Part shown: positions 44,965 to 53,963 of the stretch, piece after piece
Position numbering within the stretch: the stretch's first letter is position 1
Layout: the number at the start of each line of letters is the position of its first letter
DNA from: Nonomuraea sp. NBC_00507
GTDB taxonomy: Bacteria; Actinomycetota; Actinomycetes; Streptosporangiales; Streptosporangiaceae
Direction: 5' to 3'
DNA length: 64,000 nt
Assembly (NCBI RefSeq): GCF_036013525.1
Contig: NZ_CP107853.1
Coordinates: 186,001 to 250,000, forward strand
The notes under the pieces: model-generated
The model's database searches: none
What the model was told of the DNA's origin: nothing
What the model saw: the letters and a program-made list of their open reading frames with translations, nothing else
Program-made: the position numbers and the translations under genes

Positions 44965-45006
44965 GCGAGCGCCGCCTCCCTCGTTACGCCCGGAGGCGGC
45001 GCTCGC
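44965..45006. terminator. Bidirectional terminator, small peptide gene and thiolase
   Basis: A 15-bp perfect stem (44965-44979 with 44992-45006) with a 12-base loop sits between the ends of two convergent genes, 27 bases after the small peptide gene and 7 bases after the thiolase. No U tract is present on either side. Confidence 0.7.
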
Positions 45007-45012
45007 AACCCG

Positions 45013-46158
45013 TTACAGCCTTTCGATGATCGTGACGTTGGCCTGGCCGCCGCCCTCGCACATCGTCTGCAGCCCGTAACGGCCGCCCGTGCGCTCCAGT
45101 TCGTGCAGAAGCTTGGTCATGAGGATCGCGCCCGTGCCCCCGAGCGGGTGGCCGAGTGCGATGGCGCCGCCGTTGGGGTTGACCTTGGCGGGGTCGGCGC
45201 CGAGCTCGTGCGTCCAGGCCAGCGGCACCGGCGCGAACGCCTCGTTGATCTCCACGACGTCGATGTCGTCGATCGACAGGCCGGCCTTCTGCAGGGCCCG
45301 CCGCGTGGCGGGGATCGGCGCGGTCAGCATGTAGACGGGGTCGTCACCCATGAGCGCGAGCTGGTGGATGCGGGCGCGCGGCGTCAGCCCGTGATCCTTG
45401 ACGGCCTGCTCGGAGGCGATCAGAAGCGCGCCCGAGCCGTCGGAGATCTGCGAGGAGGTGGCGGCGGTGATCTGGCCGCCCTCCTTCAGCGTCTTCAGCG
45501 AGGCCATCTTCTCCAGCGTCGTGTCCGCACGCGGGCCCTCGTCGTCCTCGACGCCATTGACGGGCTCGATCTGGTCCTTGAAGTGGCCGTTCGCGATCGC
45601 CTTGGCGGCCCGCTGGTGGGACTCGAGCGCGTACTGCTCCAGCATCTCCCGCGTGTAGCCCCACTTCTCGCACATCAGCTCCGCGCCGCGGAACTGCGAG
45701 ATCTCCTGCTTGCCATATCGCTCGACCCATTTCTCGCCGAACGGAAACGGCATGCCCTTCTCCAGGGCGGCCGTGATCGAGGAGCCCATGGGAACGATGC
45801 TCATCGACTCGACGCCGCCGGCCACGACCAGATCCTGGGTGCCGGACATGACGCCCTGGGCGGCGAAGTGGATCGACTGCTGCGAGGACCCGCACTGCCG
45901 GTCGATCGTGACGCCTGCGGTGGTCTCCGGCAGCCCTGCCGACAGCCAGGCGTTGCGGGCGATGTCCATGCTCTGGGGGCCGAACTGCATGACGCACCCC
46001 AAGATGACGTCCTCGACCGCCACCGGGTCGACGCCGGTGCGGTCGATCAATGCCTTCAGCGTGTGAGCGGCCAGGTCAGTGGGGTGGACGGTGGAAAGGC
46101 CGCCCTTCTTCTTGCCGACCGGGGTGCGGACCGCCCCGACGATGTACGCCTCTGCCAC
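45013..46158 (-). CDS. Acetyl-CoA C-acetyltransferase (thiolase)
   Basis: Thiolases cleave or form acetoacetyl-CoA and longer 3-ketoacyl-CoA. The 381-residue product has the acyl-enzyme cysteine C89 in DRQCGSSQQ, the NEAFAPVPLAW block, GHPLGGTGA and the C-terminal MCEGGGQANV with the second active-site cysteine. The GTG start follows AGGAGG. It is the last gene of the minus-strand sortase group, after a 72-base gap. The substrate length preference is not evident. Confidence 0.92.
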   Translation of the reverse strand: MAEAYIVGAVRTPVGKKKGGLSTVHPTDLAAHTLKALIDRTGVDPVAVEDVILGCVMQFGPQSMDIARNAWLSAGLPETTAGVTIDRQCGSSQQSIHFAAQGVMSGTQDLVVAGGVESMSIVPMGSSITAALEKGMPFPFGEKWVERYGKQEISQFRGAELMCEKWGYTREMLEQYALESHQRAAKAIANGHFKDQIEPVNGVEDDEGPRADTTLEKMASLKTLKEGGQITAATSSQISDGSGALLIASEQAVKDHGLTPRARIHQLALMGDDPVYMLTAPIPATRRALQKAGLSIDDIDVVEINEAFAPVPLAWTHELGADPAKVNPNGGAIALGHPLGGTGAILMTKLLHELERTGGRYGLQTMCEGGGQANVTIIERL

Positions 46159-46230
46159 GGTGCCTCCTGAGAACCGAGCATTATTCGGTTACTAGAGGCA
46201 GGGTACAACAGAATGACGTTCGGCCGCTGC

Positions 46231-46893
46231 TCACGCCGGCGGCAGCAGGTCCTCCGCCGTGTCCACCCGGAACCGCCACCGGTCCACGACCAGCCCGTTC
46301 AGCGCCTCGGACAGCTCCAGCGCCAGCGTCCCCAGCTTGGCCTGCTCGTCGCCACGCAGCTCGATCGCGGTCAGCTCGGTGGCAAAGGGCAGCAGCTCCT
46401 GCACGGCCGGAGGCTGGCCCTTCTGCGGGACCAGGACGGCCTTGATGTCGCCGGCGGTGAACGTGAACTCGTCGTCCTCCTGCGGCTCCAGCAGCGGCGC
46501 CAGCTCCTCGGCGGTCGGACGGACCGGGAGGATGACCGCGGGCCCCGTGTTCTCCTCATCGGACGGGTCGCTCACCTCACCCCGGCAGACCGCGAGCCCC
46601 TTGAGCCTGAACGCGATGCCCTCGGCCAGGTAGCGGTCGAAGAAGTCCAGCGGCAAAGGCCCTTCGGCAGCCACCCGCACCGCCCAGACCTTCTCCAGCT
46701 CACCGCCCGCCAGGTCGGCGTCCGCCTCCACGGCAGCGCTCACTCGGACGTCGGTGGCCACGATGTCGTCGCCGTCTTTCCTGGCCCCTGGGTCGGCGAG
46801 CTGGACGATGCGCAGCAGCTCGGCCGGATCAGGTTTGGCCGGCAGCGCCGCCGTGGGACCAGTACGCAGTCTCCGCTTCGCCATCCAGCCCAT
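46231..46893 (-). CDS. Hypothetical protein next to sortase genes
   Basis: The 220-residue product has no signal peptide or membrane segment. It contains repeated acidic regions (for example LEPQEDDEFTFTAGDIKAVLVPQKG), and the ends look like the Leu-rich wings of a structured cytosolic protein. I recognise no family. It lies 14 bases after the sortase gene at 46908 on the same strand, so it is probably co-transcribed with the sortase, but its role is unknown. Confidence 0.6.
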   Translation of the reverse strand: MGWMAKRRLRTGPTAALPAKPDPAELLRIVQLADPGARKDGDDIVATDVRVSAAVEADADLAGGELEKVWAVRVAAEGPLPLDFFDRYLAEGIAFRLKGLAVCRGEVSDPSDEENTGPAVILPVRPTAEELAPLLEPQEDDEFTFTAGDIKAVLVPQKGQPPAVQELLPFATELTAIELRGDEQAKLGTLALELSEALNGLVVDRWRFRVDTAEDLLPPA

Positions 46894-46907
46894 GCCCGCC
46901 TCCGCGC

Positions 46908-47675
46908 TCAGCTTCGATAGGAGCTTGTCATCGTCGCGTAGACGATGATGTTGTCGGTGTAGTGCCCGGTACGCCGATCGTAGGTCCCGCCGCAGGTGAT
47001 CAGATGGAGCTGGGCGTTGTCCTGCGGACCGTAGACCCGCTGGGTCGGGAACGTCTTCTTGTTCGCCTGCTCCACGCCGCCGACGGTGAAGACCGCCGTG
47101 GTCCTGTCCTGGCGCTTGACCTCGATGATGTCACCGTTCTTGATCTGGAACAAGGCGCTGAACACCGCACTGCGCGTCCTGGTGTCCTTGTGCCCGAGCA
47201 GCACGGCGGGACCGGCCTCGCCCGGGGTGGACATGTTCCGATACCAGCCCACCAGGTTGGGGTTGTCCGGCGGCGGCACCTGGATCGTGCCGTCCTTGGC
47301 CAGGCCGACGGACCTGATCGGCGCGTTGATCCCCAGACGCTTGACCACGATCCGGACGGGGGTGGACGGCATCATCGGCGGCGCCGGGTTGATCTGCGGC
47401 AGCGGCGGCGGCACGTCGGGCGCCGCCTGGAACAGCGCCTGCTCCGGCTTGCCGCTCTGGTTCGGCTGCGACGGCAGCGCCAGGCTGTCCCTGTTGTTCG
47501 ACGCGAGGCCGTACTCGTCCGGGGAACGCAGCACGATCAGCAGCCCGGCCACCACGGTCGCGACGCCGGCGATGGCGGCCACGATCAGCACGGTCCTGAG
47601 CGCCGTGCCGCCCTTGTGCTCGGGTGGAGGCGGCGGTGCCGCCCCGCCGCCACCGTACGGGTAGTAGCCGGACAC
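46908..47675 (-). CDS. Class F sortase
   Basis: Sortases join sorted proteins to the cell wall by transpeptidation. The 255-residue product has a Gly/Pro/Tyr-rich N-terminus, one transmembrane segment (about residues 27-48), then the sortase domain with catalytic His H162 in LLGHKDTRT and Cys C228 in LITCGG, followed by YDRRTGHYTDNIIVYA. The residue before the DN is Thr. It ends a group of two substrates and two sortases, with its substrate gene six bases upstream. Confidence 0.85.
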   Translation of the reverse strand: MSGYYPYGGGGAAPPPPPEHKGGTALRTVLIVAAIAGVATVVAGLLIVLRSPDEYGLASNNRDSLALPSQPNQSGKPEQALFQAAPDVPPPLPQINPAPPMMPSTPVRIVVKRLGINAPIRSVGLAKDGTIQVPPPDNPNLVGWYRNMSTPGEAGPAVLLGHKDTRTRSAVFSALFQIKNGDIIEVKRQDRTTAVFTVGGVEQANKKTFPTQRVYGPQDNAQLHLITCGGTYDRRTGHYTDNIIVYATMTSSYRS

Positions 47676-47680
47676 TGCGG

Positions 47681-48541
47681 TCAGCCCCGGGTGGCGTTAC
47701 GGCGACGCATGAACAGCCCACCCACCGTCGCGGCCGCGATCAGCGCGGTGCCGGTCAGGATGAACATCCGCCCATCAGGCCCCATCTCGCCGCCGGCCCC
47801 GGTGTCCGCCCCTTCCTTGGGGGTCTTGGACTTTTCAGTCTTCTCGGGCGGGGTGACGGTCACCGTCGCGGTGCTGGTCTTGGTGGGCTTGGGGGTGCTC
47901 GTGGTCGGGGTCGGGGTCGGGGTGTTCGAGGTGGTCGGGGTATTCGTGCCGGTGGCGGTGCTGCCGGTCCCCACTACCAGGGTGGCGGCAGGGCCGGAGC
48001 CGGAGGCTGTCGGCTGACAGTTGTAGCTGCCACCACCGACCTGAAGCGCGAAGCCGCCGCCCTTGAAAACCACCGTCCCGCTCGCGGTCGGCGTGACCAC
48101 CATGGTCATCGTGGGGATCGGCACGGGAGCGCCCTGGCTGATCCCCGTCGCGGGTGCGACGGCACCGGTCGCCACAACCTGCGTCGAAGGCACCGGTGAC
48201 CCGCTGGGGCTGACGGTTCCCGACGCCGCCACGGTGCTGCTCGGACTGATCGAGGCCGCCGCCGTCAAGGCACCGGTCGACGGCTGGATGATTTCCCACG
48301 TGAGGGTCGCTGTGGAGCTGGGGCTCGGCTGCGCGGCCGGAGTCTTCACCTCCATGGAGAAGGTCACGGTCGCCGCCGCGGCCCCACCTGAACCCGTGCA
48401 GGAGTAGACCACGGGGACCGGGGCCGCAATAGCAGCCACCACGGGTAGCCCACCGAAGATCCCTGCGCCTAGGACGGCCATAGCGGATGTCTTGAGGGCG
48501 AGGCGGCGCCTCGCCTTGGACGTCTGCACTTCCATCTCCAT
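47681..48541 (-). CDS. Secreted surface protein, putative sortase substrate
   Basis: The 286-residue product has an N-terminal Arg-rich region and signal-like hydrophobic segment (about residues 16-40), two cysteines in the mature part, a Ser/Thr/Pro-rich linker, and a C-terminal sorting signal: EGADTGAGG, a hydrophobic helix, and an MRRRNATRG tail. The EGADTGAGG motif is not LPXTG but has the TG step. The start could be GTG at 48529 with GGAG six bases upstream, not the first ATG. The sortase gene follows six bases later. Confidence 0.75.
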   Translation of the reverse strand: MEMEVQTSKARRRLALKTSAMAVLGAGIFGGLPVVAAIAAPVPVVYSCTGSGGAAAATVTFSMEVKTPAAQPSPSSTATLTWEIIQPSTGALTAAASISPSSTVAASGTVSPSGSPVPSTQVVATGAVAPATGISQGAPVPIPTMTMVVTPTASGTVVFKGGGFALQVGGGSYNCQPTASGSGPAATLVVGTGSTATGTNTPTTSNTPTPTPTTSTPKPTKTSTATVTVTPPEKTEKSKTPKEGADTGAGGEMGPDGRMFILTGTALIAAATVGGLFMRRRNATRG

Positions 48542-48660
48542 TCAGCGCAGTATCAACAGTCGTGCCAGAATCCCAGCCGTTTGTCACGGTTAGGTTGAGA
48601 TCTTACGAACTGTCCCTGTCAACTTCCGGTAAACCGCCAAATCGGCCACAACTACCTCGG

Positions 48661-49446
48661 TCACCCCTTCTTCTTGGACAACGTCGCGTACACGATGATG
48701 TTGTCCTGGTAGCTGTGCGCCCCCTTGTTGAAGACACCGCCACAGGTGACGAGCCTGAGCTGGGCCCCGCCGGTGTTGCCGTACACGCGCTTGGTCGGGA
48801 ACGTCGACTTGCTCACCTGCTCGATCCCGCTCACCGTGAACCGCGTGACCTTGCCGTCCGACCGGTACACGTAGATGTGGTCACCCTTGGCCAACTCCGA
48901 CAGCCGGGCGAAAACAGCAGGACCCTTGCGGGTGCTGACGTGACCATTGATGATCGAGGGCCCGGACTCGCCGGGGACCGGCGAGAAGCGGTACCAGCCG
49001 GTCTGGTTCTGCTTGGTCAGCGGCGGGGTGCCGAGGTTGCCCTTGATGTCCACCGTGACCGGTCCCACCGGCGCGTTCACCTTGATCTTGGGGATCTTGA
49101 TGCGAGCCGGCTTGGCCTTGGCCTTGGCGACCTTGGTCTTGGGCACCGGGATCGGAGCCACGGTCGGCACGGCGGCGAGCGGCGGCGGAGCGTCGAGGCG
49201 GGCCGGAGTGAGGCCGGACGGCCCGCCGGGGCCGACGGTCGGCGGCAGCACGAACGCGCCCGCGTTCTCGATCTGCACGGTGGACGGCTCGTCCATGGCC
49301 GCGACGCCCGGTCCAGAGCCGTCGTCCACCGCGGGCGCCAGCGAGAGCAGACCCACCATGACGGCGCCCACACCGGCCAGCGAGCCGGCGATGAGCAGCC
49401 CGGGCACCGCTTTGTTGAGCGGCGACTTCTGCTGCTGCTCGGTCAT
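48661..49446 (-). CDS. Class F sortase (second copy)
   Basis: The 261-residue product has a signal-anchor (about residues 14-37), a Pro/Ala/Lys-rich stalk, and the sortase domain with His H169 in NGHVST and Cys C235 in LVTCGG, followed by NKGAHSYQDNIIVYA. The ATG at 49446 overlaps the stop of the substrate gene by one base (TAATG) after GGAGGTGTG. It is a diverged paralogue of the sortase at 46908; both are close to a substrate gene. Confidence 0.85.
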   Translation of the reverse strand: MTEQQQKSPLNKAVPGLLIAGSLAGVGAVMVGLLSLAPAVDDGSGPGVAAMDEPSTVQIENAGAFVLPPTVGPGGPSGLTPARLDAPPPLAAVPTVAPIPVPKTKVAKAKAKPARIKIPKIKVNAPVGPVTVDIKGNLGTPPLTKQNQTGWYRFSPVPGESGPSIINGHVSTRKGPAVFARLSELAKGDHIYVYRSDGKVTRFTVSGIEQVSKSTFPTKRVYGNTGGAQLRLVTCGGVFNKGAHSYQDNIIVYATLSKKKG

Positions 49447-50870
49447 TACTTCACACCTCCGGCGTGCACGGCGCGGCGGCGCCACAACAGCAGGCCTCCG
49501 GCCGCACTGCCCATGATCATCGCGGATCCACTCGCGATCAGTCCGTACGCTCCCGTGTCCGCGGGCGGATCGGGCGCCTCACCGGTCTCCACTCCGCCCT
49601 TGGGCGTCTTGGCCACCTGCGGTCTCACATACTTCGTCGCCGTCGGGGACACGGACGTCGTGGTGCTGGTGGTCGGCGTCGCGCTGCTCAACCCCCCGGG
49701 GACGACGGCCACGATCGGGGGATGGATGTCATGCGACGTGGGGTTCGGCGAGCCCGTCGTCGGGGAGACCGAGGGCGACGTGCCGTTGGTCGGGGTCTGG
49801 CTGGTGGAGGGGCTGGTCGGCGGCGTCGAGGTCGGGCTGGTCGGCGGCGTGCTGCTCGGACTGCCCCCGACGGTCACCACGATCGACCCGGGAGGGCTGG
49901 CGGGCGTGCACTTCGCGCTGTGGAAACCGGTCGGGTTCTGAGCCGTGGCGGTCGAGACCTCGAACGCGTCCAGCCACGCGGGCTTGGTGGAGGCGTTCCG
50001 AATCTCGATCGTGTGCTCTCCGTAGGTCAGCTCGGGTGACGTCCACAACGGCTTGCCGCCGTCGAGGTCGTGGTTGACCGGCTTGTCGTTGTCATCGCGC
50101 GAGGGGTCCACCGTGGCCTGCTTGTGGCCGTCGATGTAGATGTCGACCGGGCCGGCGTCCTTGTCCGTCGGACCGATGTACTTCACGCTCGTGCCGATGA
50201 AGGTCAACTCGGCGGAGGCGCCCAGTTGGGTGGTCTCGTGCAGGTCATTGTGCACGTGGTGTTCGGAGGCAGGACGGTCGTCCACCGACGCCCACGCGCC
50301 GCTGTAGACGATCTGCATGTCGCTCGGGTTGTCGGAATCGTCACCGTCGTTGATCACCACGCTGTTGTCCGGCGGGGTGAAGTCGAGGTCGATGTCCCGC
50401 GGCGTGATCTTGATGGTGCCCGGCTTGTTGATCAGGCCAGGGTCGTTCAGCATCGGAGGCAGGCCCAAGGGAGAGTCGGGGCGCAGCGCTTTCTCCGGAG
50501 CGGCGCTTCCCCTGGGCTGGAGGATGCCCGTCCAGTTGCTCTTGAGCTCGAGGTTGCCGATCGCATGCACCTGTCCGCCAGGACCGAAGTAGCCGGGCGA
50601 CTGGAACCGGCTGCCGTCGCCGGTGTACTCCAGCTTCCAGGAGTAGTTGAGTGGCCCGCCGACCACAAGATCCGTCTCGAAGGTGAGGTACGTCGTCAGC
50701 TTCACCGGAGGGTTCCGAACGATGCTGCTCGTACCGGTCTCCGTACAGATGTACTTGACCTCAAGATCGGCCGGCGCCGCCGATGCGGGCAGGTTGGGCA
50801 ACACCACTACGCCTAACGCCGCCAGGGAACCCACCGATGCGGCGATCCACGCCTTGCGCCACCGACTCAC
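49446..50870 (-). CDS. Large secreted protein with C-terminal sorting signal
   Basis: The 474-residue product has a signal peptide (about residues 1-32), a long N-terminal domain, a galactose-binding-like region (SAELTFIGTSVKYIGPTDKDAGPVDIYIDGHKQATV, about 222-257), a Ser/Thr/Pro-rich linker (about 340-425) and the C-terminal TPKGGVETGEAP signal with a hydrophobic helix and WRRRAVHAGGVK tail. The signal fits TPxGGVxTG-type actinobacterial sortase motifs. It may display a carbohydrate-binding domain on the wall, which is inferred. Confidence 0.75.
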   Translation of the reverse strand: MSRWRKAWIAASVGSLAALGVVVLPNLPASAAPADLEVKYICTETGTSSIVRNPPVKLTTYLTFETDLVVGGPLNYSWKLEYTGDGSRFQSPGYFGPGGQVHAIGNLELKSNWTGILQPRGSAAPEKALRPDSPLGLPPMLNDPGLINKPGTIKITPRDIDLDFTPPDNSVVINDGDDSDNPSDMQIVYSGAWASVDDRPASEHHVHNDLHETTQLGASAELTFIGTSVKYIGPTDKDAGPVDIYIDGHKQATVDPSRDDNDKPVNHDLDGGKPLWTSPELTYGEHTIEIRNASTKPAWLDAFEVSTATAQNPTGFHSAKCTPASPPGSIVVTVGGSPSSTPPTSPTSTPPTSPSTSQTPTNGTSPSVSPTTGSPNPTSHDIHPPIVAVVPGGLSSATPTTSTTTSVSPTATKYVRPQVAKTPKGGVETGEAPDPPADTGAYGLIASGSAMIMGSAAGGLLLWRRRAVHAGGVK

Positions 50871-51010
50871 GGAAGACTCCGATCACCCACGTTATAGACC
50901 GAGGGTAGATCTTAGGGGCGAAAACACCCGCAACACATGCCAAATGAAGCCTCTTCCAGCACTTGTGATGAAGCCGTGTCCAGCACCAGAATCCTGTTCG
51001 GGAGGCGAGG

Positions 51011-52156
51011 ATGGAAAGAGACCTCTTCGACGAGGAACACCTGCTGTTCAGAGACACGGTGCGCGAGTTCATGGCCCGCGAAGTGGTGCCGCACCACGCG
51101 CAGTGGGAGAAGGACGGCATTGTCCCGCGCGAGGTGTGGAAGAAGGCCGGAGAGCTGGGCATGTTCGGGTTCTCGGTCCCCGAGGAGTACGGCGGCGCCG
51201 GCGTCACGGATTTCCGGTACAACGCGGTGATCGTCGAGGAGATCATGCGGCACGGCGCGACCGGACTCGGCTTCTCGTTGCACAACGACGTCATGGCCCC
51301 GTACGTGGTCGATCTGACCAATGACGAGCAGAAGCAGCGGTGGCTGCCCGGCTTCGCCAGCGGCGAGCTGATCACCGCGATCGCGATGAGCGAGCCGGGC
51401 GCGGGCAGCGACCTGCAGGGCATCAGGACAACCGCCGTCCGCGAAGGCGACCACTACGTCGTCAACGGGCAGAAGACGTTCATCACCAACGGCATCAACG
51501 CCGACCTCGTGGTCGTGGTGGCCAAGACCGATCCGGAGGCGGGCGCCAGGGGGACGACGCTGATCGTCGTGGAGCGCGGCATGGAGGGGTTCAGCCGGGG
51601 GCGCAACCTCGAGAAGGTCGGCATGAAGGCGCAGGACACCGCCGAGTTGTTCTTCGAGAACGTCCGCGTGTCCGTCGCCAACCGCCTCGGCCCGAACGAC
51701 GGCGAGGGGTTCTTCCAGCTCATGAACAACCTGCCCCAGGAACGCCTGTCGATCGCGGTGGCGGCGGTGGCCGCGGCGGAGGCCGTGCTGGAGCAGACCA
51801 TCGAATACTGCAAGACCCGCCAGGCCTTCGCCCGCAGCATCGGCTCGTTCCAGAACACCCGGTTCGTCCTGGCCGAGCTGGTCACCGAGACCGAGATCGC
51901 CCGCCACTACGTCGACAAGTGCATCCTGGCGCTCAACGCCAAGCAGCTCACGGCGGTGGACGCGGCCAAGGCCAAGTGGTGGACGACCGAGCTGCAGAAC
52001 AAGGTCATCGACCGCTGCGTCCAGCTCCACGGCGGATACGGATATATGACCGAATACCCGGTCGCGAAGGCGTGGCTGGACAGCCGTGTCCAAACCATTT
52101 ACGGCGGCACGACCGAGATCATGAAGGAGATCATCGGCCGGTCATTCGGGTTTTAG
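51011..52156 (+). CDS. Acyl-CoA dehydrogenase, short/medium type
   Basis: The 381-residue length is standard for the family. It has AMSEPGAGSDLQGIRTTA, TFITNGINADLVVVVAKT, the QAFARSIGSFQNTRFVLAEL helix region and the catalytic-base area VQTIYGGTTEIMKEIIGRS near the C-terminus. It oxidises acyl-CoA using FAD; the chain length is not evident. GGGAGGCGAGG precedes the ATG. It is divergent from the sortase substrate gene with 140 bases between starts. Confidence 0.92.
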   Translation: MERDLFDEEHLLFRDTVREFMAREVVPHHAQWEKDGIVPREVWKKAGELGMFGFSVPEEYGGAGVTDFRYNAVIVEEIMRHGATGLGFSLHNDVMAPYVVDLTNDEQKQRWLPGFASGELITAIAMSEPGAGSDLQGIRTTAVREGDHYVVNGQKTFITNGINADLVVVVAKTDPEAGARGTTLIVVERGMEGFSRGRNLEKVGMKAQDTAELFFENVRVSVANRLGPNDGEGFFQLMNNLPQERLSIAVAAVAAAEAVLEQTIEYCKTRQAFARSIGSFQNTRFVLAELVTETEIARHYVDKCILALNAKQLTAVDAAKAKWWTTELQNKVIDRCVQLHGGYGYMTEYPVAKAWLDSRVQTIYGGTTEIMKEIIGRSFGF

Positions 52157-52200
52157 CACCTGACGCGCGGGCCGCCGTCCGACGCCGCATACTGGACAGC

Positions 52201-52362
52201 ATGGACGGCGGCCTGATCCTCCTGGTCTTCCTGGCGTTGCTCGTCGCCTGGGGGCTCAATCGTGTGCGCCGGGCGTTCCGCCTGGGTCCCGTGGGCTATG
52301 CCGGCGTGATGATCGTGTTCATCATCGCCATGCTGCTCGTCTGGGGCCAGACGAAGGTCTAG
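52201..52362 (+). CDS. Small membrane protein, 53 residues
   Basis: The predicted product has two hydrophobic segments, ILLVFLALLVAWGL (about 6-19) and VGYAGVMIVFIIAMLLVWG (about 31-49), separated by an Arg-rich RRVRRAFRL turn. No family is recognised. It lies 44 bases after the acyl-CoA dehydrogenase and shares a CTAG stop overlap with the convergent MarR-type gene. The ribosome-binding site is weak, so confidence is moderate. Confidence 0.45.
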   Translation: MDGGLILLVFLALLVAWGLNRVRRAFRLGPVGYAGVMIVFIIAMLLVWGQTKV

Positions 52363-52799
52363 GCGATCGCTTCGACGAAGCGGGTGAGCAGCCGGGCGAA
52401 CTCGGCACGCTCGGCCGCCGACCAACCCTCCATCGCCGTCGCGAACGCCGCTTGCCTGGCGCGATGCGCCTGTTCGAGCGCGGCGCTCCCCTCGTCCGTG
52501 AGCACCAGGCACGACCTGCGGCCGTCCGCCTGATCGGCCTCGCGCCTGACCAGGCCCGCCTCCACGGCCGCGGCCACCAACCGGCTCGCCCGCGGCTGAT
52601 CCACGCTCAACGCCTGCGCGACCGCGGTCACGGTGACAGGCTCGCGCGCGGCCTCGATCACGTCGAGCACGTCGTATTCGGGCCCAGCGCCCTGTGCTTT
52701 CGCCAGCACCCGCCTGCTCTGCCTGCGCCTGATGGCGACCATCGACTGCTCGATCGCGCGGAGCTCGCGGAGCCCGGCAATTTCCTTGTCTTCATCCAT
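52359..52799 (-). CDS. MarR-family transcriptional regulator
   Basis: The product (146 residues from the ATG at 52799; a longer form starts at 52817) has a winged helix with PVTVTAVAQALSVDQPRASRLVAAAVEAGLVRREADQADGRRSC and the long flanking helices of MarR proteins. It is divergent from a second MarR-like gene. The short start was chosen because a TACAAT -10-like element (52814-52809) would otherwise lie inside the coding region. It probably binds the shared promoter region; the ligand is unknown. Confidence 0.85.
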   Translation of the reverse strand: MDEDKEIAGLRELRAIEQSMVAIRRRQSRRVLAKAQGAGPEYDVLDVIEAAREPVTVTAVAQALSVDQPRASRLVAAAVEAGLVRREADQADGRRSCLVLTDEGSAALEQAHRARQAAFATAMEGWSAAERAEFARLLTRFVEAIA

Positions 52800-52819
52800 A
52801 TAGTTGCTATTGTACATGC

Positions 52820-53176
52820 ATGGAGAAGCATATCGGCTATTGGGTGAAGAATCTGGACACGGTGCTGGAAAGCGCCATGGACGACGCGCTGCGGGTGTCC
52901 CGGCGAGAGTGGCAGGTGCTCAACACCGCCGCGCATGACGCCCGGCCGGACGAGCTGGCGCCGTTCGCCGGGGTGGAGGAGGCCGTGGAGCAGCTCACTG
53001 CCCGGGGATGGCTCGCGGACCGCCGGATCACCGCGGCGGGCAGGGCCGCGCACGCGGAGATCGCCGAGCGGGTGGTCCTGTTCAGGCAGCGGGTGAGTGC
53101 GGGCGTGAGCCCCGAGGAATATCAGGCGACCGTGGACGTGCTCCGCCGGATGGCCGCCAACCTCACGGGCTCATGA
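52820..53176 (+). CDS. MarR-like winged-helix protein
   Basis: The 118-residue product starts MEKHIGYWVKNLDTVLESAMDDALRVSRREWQVLNTAAHD, close to the MarR N-terminal helices. It continues with a winged-helix region LTARGWLADRRITAAGRAAHAEIAERV, shorter than typical MarR. Its ATG is only two bases from the upstream, longer start of the divergent regulator, so it is likely expressed leaderless or with a very short leader. A TATAGT -10-like element (52799-52804) fits this. Its end overlaps the convergent hydrolase gene by six bases. Confidence 0.75.
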   Translation: MEKHIGYWVKNLDTVLESAMDDALRVSRREWQVLNTAAHDARPDELAPFAGVEEAVEQLTARGWLADRRITAAGRAAHAEIAERVVLFRQRVSAGVSPEEYQATVDVLRRMAANLTGS

Positions 53177-53947
53177 GCCCGAGGCCTCCAGGAGGACGCG
53201 GGCCACGAGGCCCGGGTCGTCGCTCATCGGCACGTGCCCGCAGCCCTTCAGCAGCTTGACCCGCTGCCCTGACCACCGCGCCGCACGCACCGCCTGGCGG
53301 CGCGGCAGCAGGCGGTCGTGCTCGCCCCACGCGATCGTGATCGGTGTCTTGGGCGGCGCGGGCGGCATCACCCCGGCGAACGACTCCAGCGTCTCCTCGA
53401 AGCCGGTCGAGGCGGCCAGCGCCCGCGTGGCCGCGATCAGCGCGCCCGGCTCCATCCGGGACGGGTGCGCGACCAGCACACCCGTGGACAGGGCGCGCAG
53501 GAAGGGGCTCTCGGCCGTCCTGACGGCCTGCTCGGGCGGCATCGCACGGGCGGTGGCCCGCAGCGCACGCAGCACGGTCTGGCAGTAGAGCAGCTCGGCA
53601 CGGGACCAGAAGCCGGCCGGCGACAACGCGGTCGCCGTGCGTACGACGCCGCGCGAGGCCAGCTCCAGCGCGATGTAACCGCCGAGCGAGTTGCCCGCCA
53701 CGTGCGGCTCGCGCACGCCGAGCAGCGCGCAGAACGACTCGACCGCATCGGCCAGCGACTCGGCGGTGTACGGGATGCCGTCAGGCAGCCCCGGCGACGC
53801 CCCGAACCCGGGCAGGTCGATCGCGATCACGGTCCTGGAGGCGGCCAGGCGATCCAACACCGGCGACCAGGCCTGCCAGTGGTGGCCGATGCCGTGGAGG
53901 AGGATCAGCGGCGGACCGCTGCCCCGCCGTTCGAAGGCCAGCTCCAT
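53171..53947 (-). CDS. Alpha/beta hydrolase
   Basis: The 258-residue product has the alpha/beta-hydrolase fold with LLHGIGHHWQAW (oxyanion region), the nucleophile elbow GNSLGG with S87, WGEHDRLLP for the acid and GCGHVPM for the histidine. The family includes esterases, epoxide hydrolases and peroxidases; the substrate is not clear. It lies 17 bases upstream of the end of the signalling gene at 53964 on the same strand. Its end overlaps the convergent MarR-like gene by six bases. Confidence 0.85.
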   Translation of the reverse strand: MELAFERRGSGPPLILLHGIGHHWQAWSPVLDRLAASRTVIAIDLPGFGASPGLPDGIPYTAESLADAVESFCALLGVREPHVAGNSLGGYIALELASRGVVRTATALSPAGFWSRAELLYCQTVLRALRATARAMPPEQAVRTAESPFLRALSTGVLVAHPSRMEPGALIAATRALAASTGFEETLESFAGVMPPAPPKTPITIAWGEHDRLLPRRQAVRAARWSGQRVKLLKGCGHVPMSDDPGLVARVLLEASGS

Positions 53948-53963
53948 ACGGCCAGTGAATCAT

